From Erysipelotrichaceae bacterium (lineage in GTDB: Bacteria; Bacillota_I; Bacilli_A; Erysipelotrichales; Coprobacillaceae), in NCBI GenBank assembly GCA_021200395.1, contig JAJQGQ010000107.1:1-7606 (forward strand): DNA of 7,606 nt. Reading direction: 5' to 3'. This document shows positions 5,568 through 7,606 of the stretch, piece by piece. Made by a program: the position numbers and the translations under genes. The first letter of the stretch is position 1; every line of letters starts with the position of its first letter. Under the pieces are notes generated by a model. The model did no database searches. It was not told the origin of the DNA and worked only from the letters and a program-made list of their open reading frames with translations.

Positions 5568-6870
5568 CCTTTTCATAATCTATAATACTTCCAGTACTTG
5601 CATTGATTTCATATTCATATTCGTAATGATTATATTTAAATTCTATTTCATAGACATTATCATCTTTGTCATAATCAATATCAATATCACTTACATTACT
5701 CTTAGAAACACCTGCATGTGATAGAGCTTTTTGTAATGCTTCATCTTTAGTGATTTTGGTAGAAGAAGTATTTGAAGATGATGTGGTACTAGATGAAGAG
5801 CTACTAGAGCTACTAGATGATGAACTGTTTGAAGATGAACTAGAAGAGCTTGAAGAGCTACTAGAAGAACTTGATGAATTACTAGAAGAATTTGAAGAAC
5901 TACTAGAACTACTTGAAGACTTTTTAGGTTCATAGTCTATGATAGTCCCATCATAAGCATTGATTTCATATTCATATTCCTTTTTATTGGCTTTGAATTC
6001 TACTTCATAAACCATAGTACCATCTTCATAGTCCATTTCTATTTCATATTCACTTATACTGCTTTCAGATACACCAGCATGTTCTAAAACAATACTCTTT
6101 GCTTTATCTTCACCAATATATTCACTAACACTTGCACTACCTTCTAAGGTAACATCAGAAACATTATAATTTTCTAATAAGATGTTTAAATCATGAATAG
6201 AAAGATCTTTTAATGATTCAAATGTATAAGTAGAATTAAATTCTATAAGTTCTTGAATAATCTCTGCTTTACCAACTGATATATTATATTGCTTCGCTAA
6301 ATCCTCTAATGAAGAAGTATCCGTAAGCGTTAATGAAATAATAGAACCACTAATAGAACTTGATTGCAGTAATTCATCAATCATCGCTGTCAACCTCGTC
6401 CTTAATTGCTCATTCACTTCTTCATCATCACCAATAACTGATACCAATAAAGAATTCTTCAACTCATCAATATAACCTTGCATAAGCATAGATCCAATAA
6501 TAGCATTCATACCCACTTCGATATCACTACCTGTAAAATCCATATCCCCTAAAATATTTTGGGCATCTTCATTATTCGCCACTGCTTCAACAATCTTATT
6601 GTTTTCATCAATACTAAATTCAATACTTGGATTAACATCTATATTGACTTTAGCCATAATGGTTGAAGACGTCGACGATGGGAAAAATGTGACTGTACAT
6701 ACAACTAAAATGACTGCTAATAAACTAACTACCATTGGCGCAATGCGTCGTCTTCTTTTAGGCGAAGGCATATCAACAGTAATATCTTCGTCTCTATATT
6801 GTAATTGTTCATGTATTTCATCTAAGTTATCTGGTGTAATCTTAGAAAATGCATCATATAATTTTGTCAT
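5554..6870 (-). CDS. RsgI-like transmembrane anti-sigma factor with two PepSY-like domains
   Basis: This 438-residue type II membrane protein probably holds the adjacent sigma factor inactive. A short cytoplasmic part (1-43, ending in PKRRRRIAP) takes the place of the SH3-like RsgI_N domain, which is absent. A transmembrane helix spans about 44-63. Residues 68-185 match the RsgI extracytoplasmic domain: 'VNIDVNPSIEFSID' (75-88) includes Asn80-Pro81, the site at which RsgI proteins are reported to self-cleave. A helical linker (186-240) leads to PepSY-like domain 1 (about 251-314), a Ser tract (318-371), and PepSY-like domain 2 (about 373-436). Both PepSY-like copies share 'YEYEINA..G.IIDYE'. 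AGGAGG lies 8 nt before the ATG, and the start overlaps the sigma gene by 17 nt, so the two are co-translated. The likely mechanism is signal-induced release of the cut extracytoplasmic part, then intramembrane proteolysis. The signal is unknown. Confidence 0.85.
   Translation of the reverse strand: MTKLYDAFSKITPDNLDEIHEQLQYRDEDITVDMPSPKRRRRIAPMVVSLLAVILVVCTVTFFPSSTSSTIMAKVNIDVNPSIEFSIDENNKIVEAVANNEDAQNILGDMDFTGSDIEVGMNAIIGSMLMQGYIDELKNSLLVSVIGDDEEVNEQLRTRLTAMIDELLQSSSISGSIISLTLTDTSSLEDLAKQYNISVGKAEIIQELIEFNSTYTFESLKDLSIHDLNILLENYNVSDVTLEGSASVSEYIGEDKAKSIVLEHAGVSESSISEYEIEMDYEDGTMVYEVEFKANKKEYEYEINAYDGTIIDYEPKKSSSSSSSSSNSSSNSSSSSSSSSSSSSSSSNSSSSSSSSSSSSSTTSSSNTSSTKITKDEALQKALSHAGVSKSNVSDIDIDYDKDDNVYEIEFKYNHYEYEYEINASTGSIIDYEKDYHD
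5758..5919 (-). repeat. Ser-codon low-complexity tract in the anti-sigma gene
   Basis: Fifty-four codons (residues 318-371) are almost all Ser with a few Asn and Thr. Runs of 9, 3, 16 and 13 Ser are separated by single Asn. The codons are mixed TCT, TCA, AGT and AGC, so the protein tract is conserved rather than a simple DNA slippage repeat. It forms a flexible spacer between the two PepSY-like domains, perhaps long enough to reach through part of the wall, and it may be O-glycosylated. Long open frames on the other strand and frames here are by-products. Confidence 0.85.
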
Positions 6871-7384
6871 ACATGTCGCCTCCTGCCTTTTTTAGTTTTT
6901 TCATTCCTCTACGATAATGAGATAATGATGTAGAAATAGGTATATCTAAGTAGCTTGCTATTTCATGATGCTTAAAACCCCATAATGAATGCATAATAAT
7001 AACTTGTCTTTCTATATCAGTGAGAACTTCAAATAATTGTTGCAAAATCATTTGACTATCCATATCGACATTTTGAGGCATAGAATAATTATCATCATAT
7101 TCTTGATCAATTTTCTTTCTTCTTAAATGCATGTAACATTCATTTCTAGCAATGGTATAAATCCATGCCAACGGTTTTTTCATAGAGGTATAGTTTTTAG
7201 CTGCCAGGAAGATTTTGATATAAACCTCCTGTAAGACATCACTACTTTCATCATAGTTCTTGACAATACTCATAATATAAGCAAAAACAATGGTTTTTGT
7301 TTGTTCATATAGTTTATCAAAAGCACTATTATCATGGGGAATTTGTAGAATTAACTCATCTAATTCTTTGTTTTCCATATGCAT
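6854..7384 (-). CDS. ECF-type RNA polymerase sigma factor
   Basis: A sigma-70 family regulator of 176 residues containing only regions 2 and 4. Region 2 (about 20-90) shows 'YIMSIVKNYDESSDVLQEVYIKIF' (core-binding 2.1-2.2) and 'PLAWIYTIARNECYMHLRR' (2.3-2.4). Region 4 (about 112-167) has 'LTDIERQVIIMHSLWGFKHHEIASYLDIPISTSLSHYRRGMKKLKK', a typical HTH. The ATG at 7384 is preferred since AAAGGGGA sits 5 nt upstream. A longer frame begins at 7399, inside that ribosome binding site, and another ATG is at 7378. The gene overlaps the anti-sigma start by 17 nt, so sigma and its inhibitor are made together. Despite the RsgI-like partner, this is not SigI: it has normal ECF architecture. Upstream, TTGATT (7486-7491) and TAAAAT (7465-7470) are 15 nt apart, a poor housekeeping promoter. 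No clear autoregulatory ECF promoter is seen. Confidence 0.9.
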   Translation of the reverse strand: MHMENKELDELILQIPHDNSAFDKLYEQTKTIVFAYIMSIVKNYDESSDVLQEVYIKIFLAAKNYTSMKKPLAWIYTIARNECYMHLRRKKIDQEYDDNYSMPQNVDMDSQMILQQLFEVLTDIERQVIIMHSLWGFKHHEIASYLDIPISTSLSHYRRGMKKLKKAGGDMYDKII

Positions 7385-7510
7385 AAAATCCCCTTTCATT
7401 TAATTAATGCAAAAAGCACCATTATTATTGCACAAAATGATTATTTTTTCACTAATAATATAACATTTTATAAAGAAAAAGAACGAATCAAACACATAAT
7501 TTCACAGAAT

Positions 7511-7574
7511 AAAAAAAGATATGGTCCCGCATCAATCTGCACATCCAGCGACAAGACACCAGAAAACCATATCT
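7511..7574 (-). terminator. Long structured terminator of an off-window upstream gene or RNA
   Basis: On the minus strand a perfect 9-bp stem, AGATATGGT (7574-7566) with ACCATATCT (7525-7517), encloses 40 nt and is followed by TTTTTTT (7517-7511). The enclosed segment is clearly richer in G and C than its surroundings and can form small inner pairs such as CTG/CAG and CGC/GCG. This ends a transcript arriving from beyond 7606 and insulates the sigma operon. The large, GC-rich loop is unusual for a simple terminator and could be the end of a structured RNA. No known riboswitch motif was recognised. Confidence 0.6.
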
Positions 7575-7606
7575 ATAAAAGTATACTCTTTTTCTAACTC
7601 AAATAT

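Noticed and set aside
5167..5721. Two open frames on the plus strand, antisense to the membrane protein and anti-sigma genes
   Set aside because: They are low-complexity Ser/Ile-rich shadows of the real minus-strand genes, crossing a terminator and lacking ribosome binding sites.
5691..5935. Leu/Val-rich minus-strand frame and Glu/Leu-rich plus-strand frame over the Ser tract
   Set aside because: Alternative readings of Ser codon repeats. The Ser frame continues into folded domains on both sides.
7385..7399. Upstream ATG of the sigma factor (MKGDF)
   Set aside because: The codons themselves form the AAAGGGGA ribosome binding site for the ATG at 7384, and no site precedes 7399.
7413..7500. 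ECF-type autoregulatory promoter (TGAAA...CGT) upstream of the sigma gene
   Set aside because: The nearest candidate has a spacer of about 13 nt, too short for ECF promoters, and the same pair is not found upstream of the neighbouring genes.
7379..7597. Plus-strand 72-codon frame at the right end
   Set aside because: It covers the sigma gene's upstream region and the terminator hairpin, with no ribosome binding site and no protein-like features.
1..7606. CRISPR array, tRNA, rRNA or intact insertion sequence
   Set aside because: No regularly spaced repeats outside coding tandem repeats, no cloverleaf-like or rRNA-like sequence, and no transposase reading frame was seen.

Overview
The window is a compact, AT-rich stretch of bacterial DNA with strong AAGGAGG-type ribosome binding sites, standard stop codons and TGG for Trp. 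It carries a lipobox lipoprotein and an RsgI-like anti-sigma factor. This points to a host-associated, low-GC Firmicute. My best guess is a gut Erysipelotrichia/Coprobacillus-like or clostridial organism, because BspA-type repeats, DUF285 repeats and secreted C-type lectin domains are common there. The genus is inference only.

Layout. At the left edge, positions 1-24 (minus strand) hold the first eight codons of a divergently transcribed gene that runs out of the window. A 280-bp intergenic region follows, with a promoter for each direction, a perfect 17-bp palindrome and one copy of a dispersed repeat. On the plus strand, 307-1701 encodes a lipoprotein with BspA-like leucine-rich repeats followed by 26-residue DUF285 repeats. 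It ends at a 13-bp bidirectional terminator. Everything to the right is on the minus strand.

Read in its own direction, the minus strand starts from a structured terminator of an off-window gene (7511-7574). It continues with an ECF-type sigma factor (6854-7384), overlapped by a 438-residue membrane anti-sigma factor (5554-6870). The anti-sigma factor has an RsgI-type extracytoplasmic domain with an Asn-Pro site, and two PepSY-like domains joined by a Ser tract. After a terminator comes a translationally coupled pair: a single-pass membrane protein of unknown function (4743-5441) and a secreted SGNH/GDSL esterase with a C-terminal C-type lectin domain (2869-4746). Next is an unusual leader with a 5-codon ORF and an intrinsic terminator. 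It precedes a second coupled pair: a stand-alone HEXXH metallopeptidase resembling domains of phage minor head proteins (1949-2653) and a 70-residue protein (1740-1952).

How the parts may work together. The sigma/anti-sigma pair is a classic envelope-signalling module. The neighbouring membrane protein and lectin-esterase are plausible outputs, but no shared ECF promoter was found to prove it. The most unusual structural observation is a 43-bp direct repeat (39/43 identical) at 2817-2859 and 5525-5567. It includes the terminators and brackets the membrane protein/lectin-esterase pair, as if that pair were a 2.7-kb cassette placed behind the anti-sigma gene.
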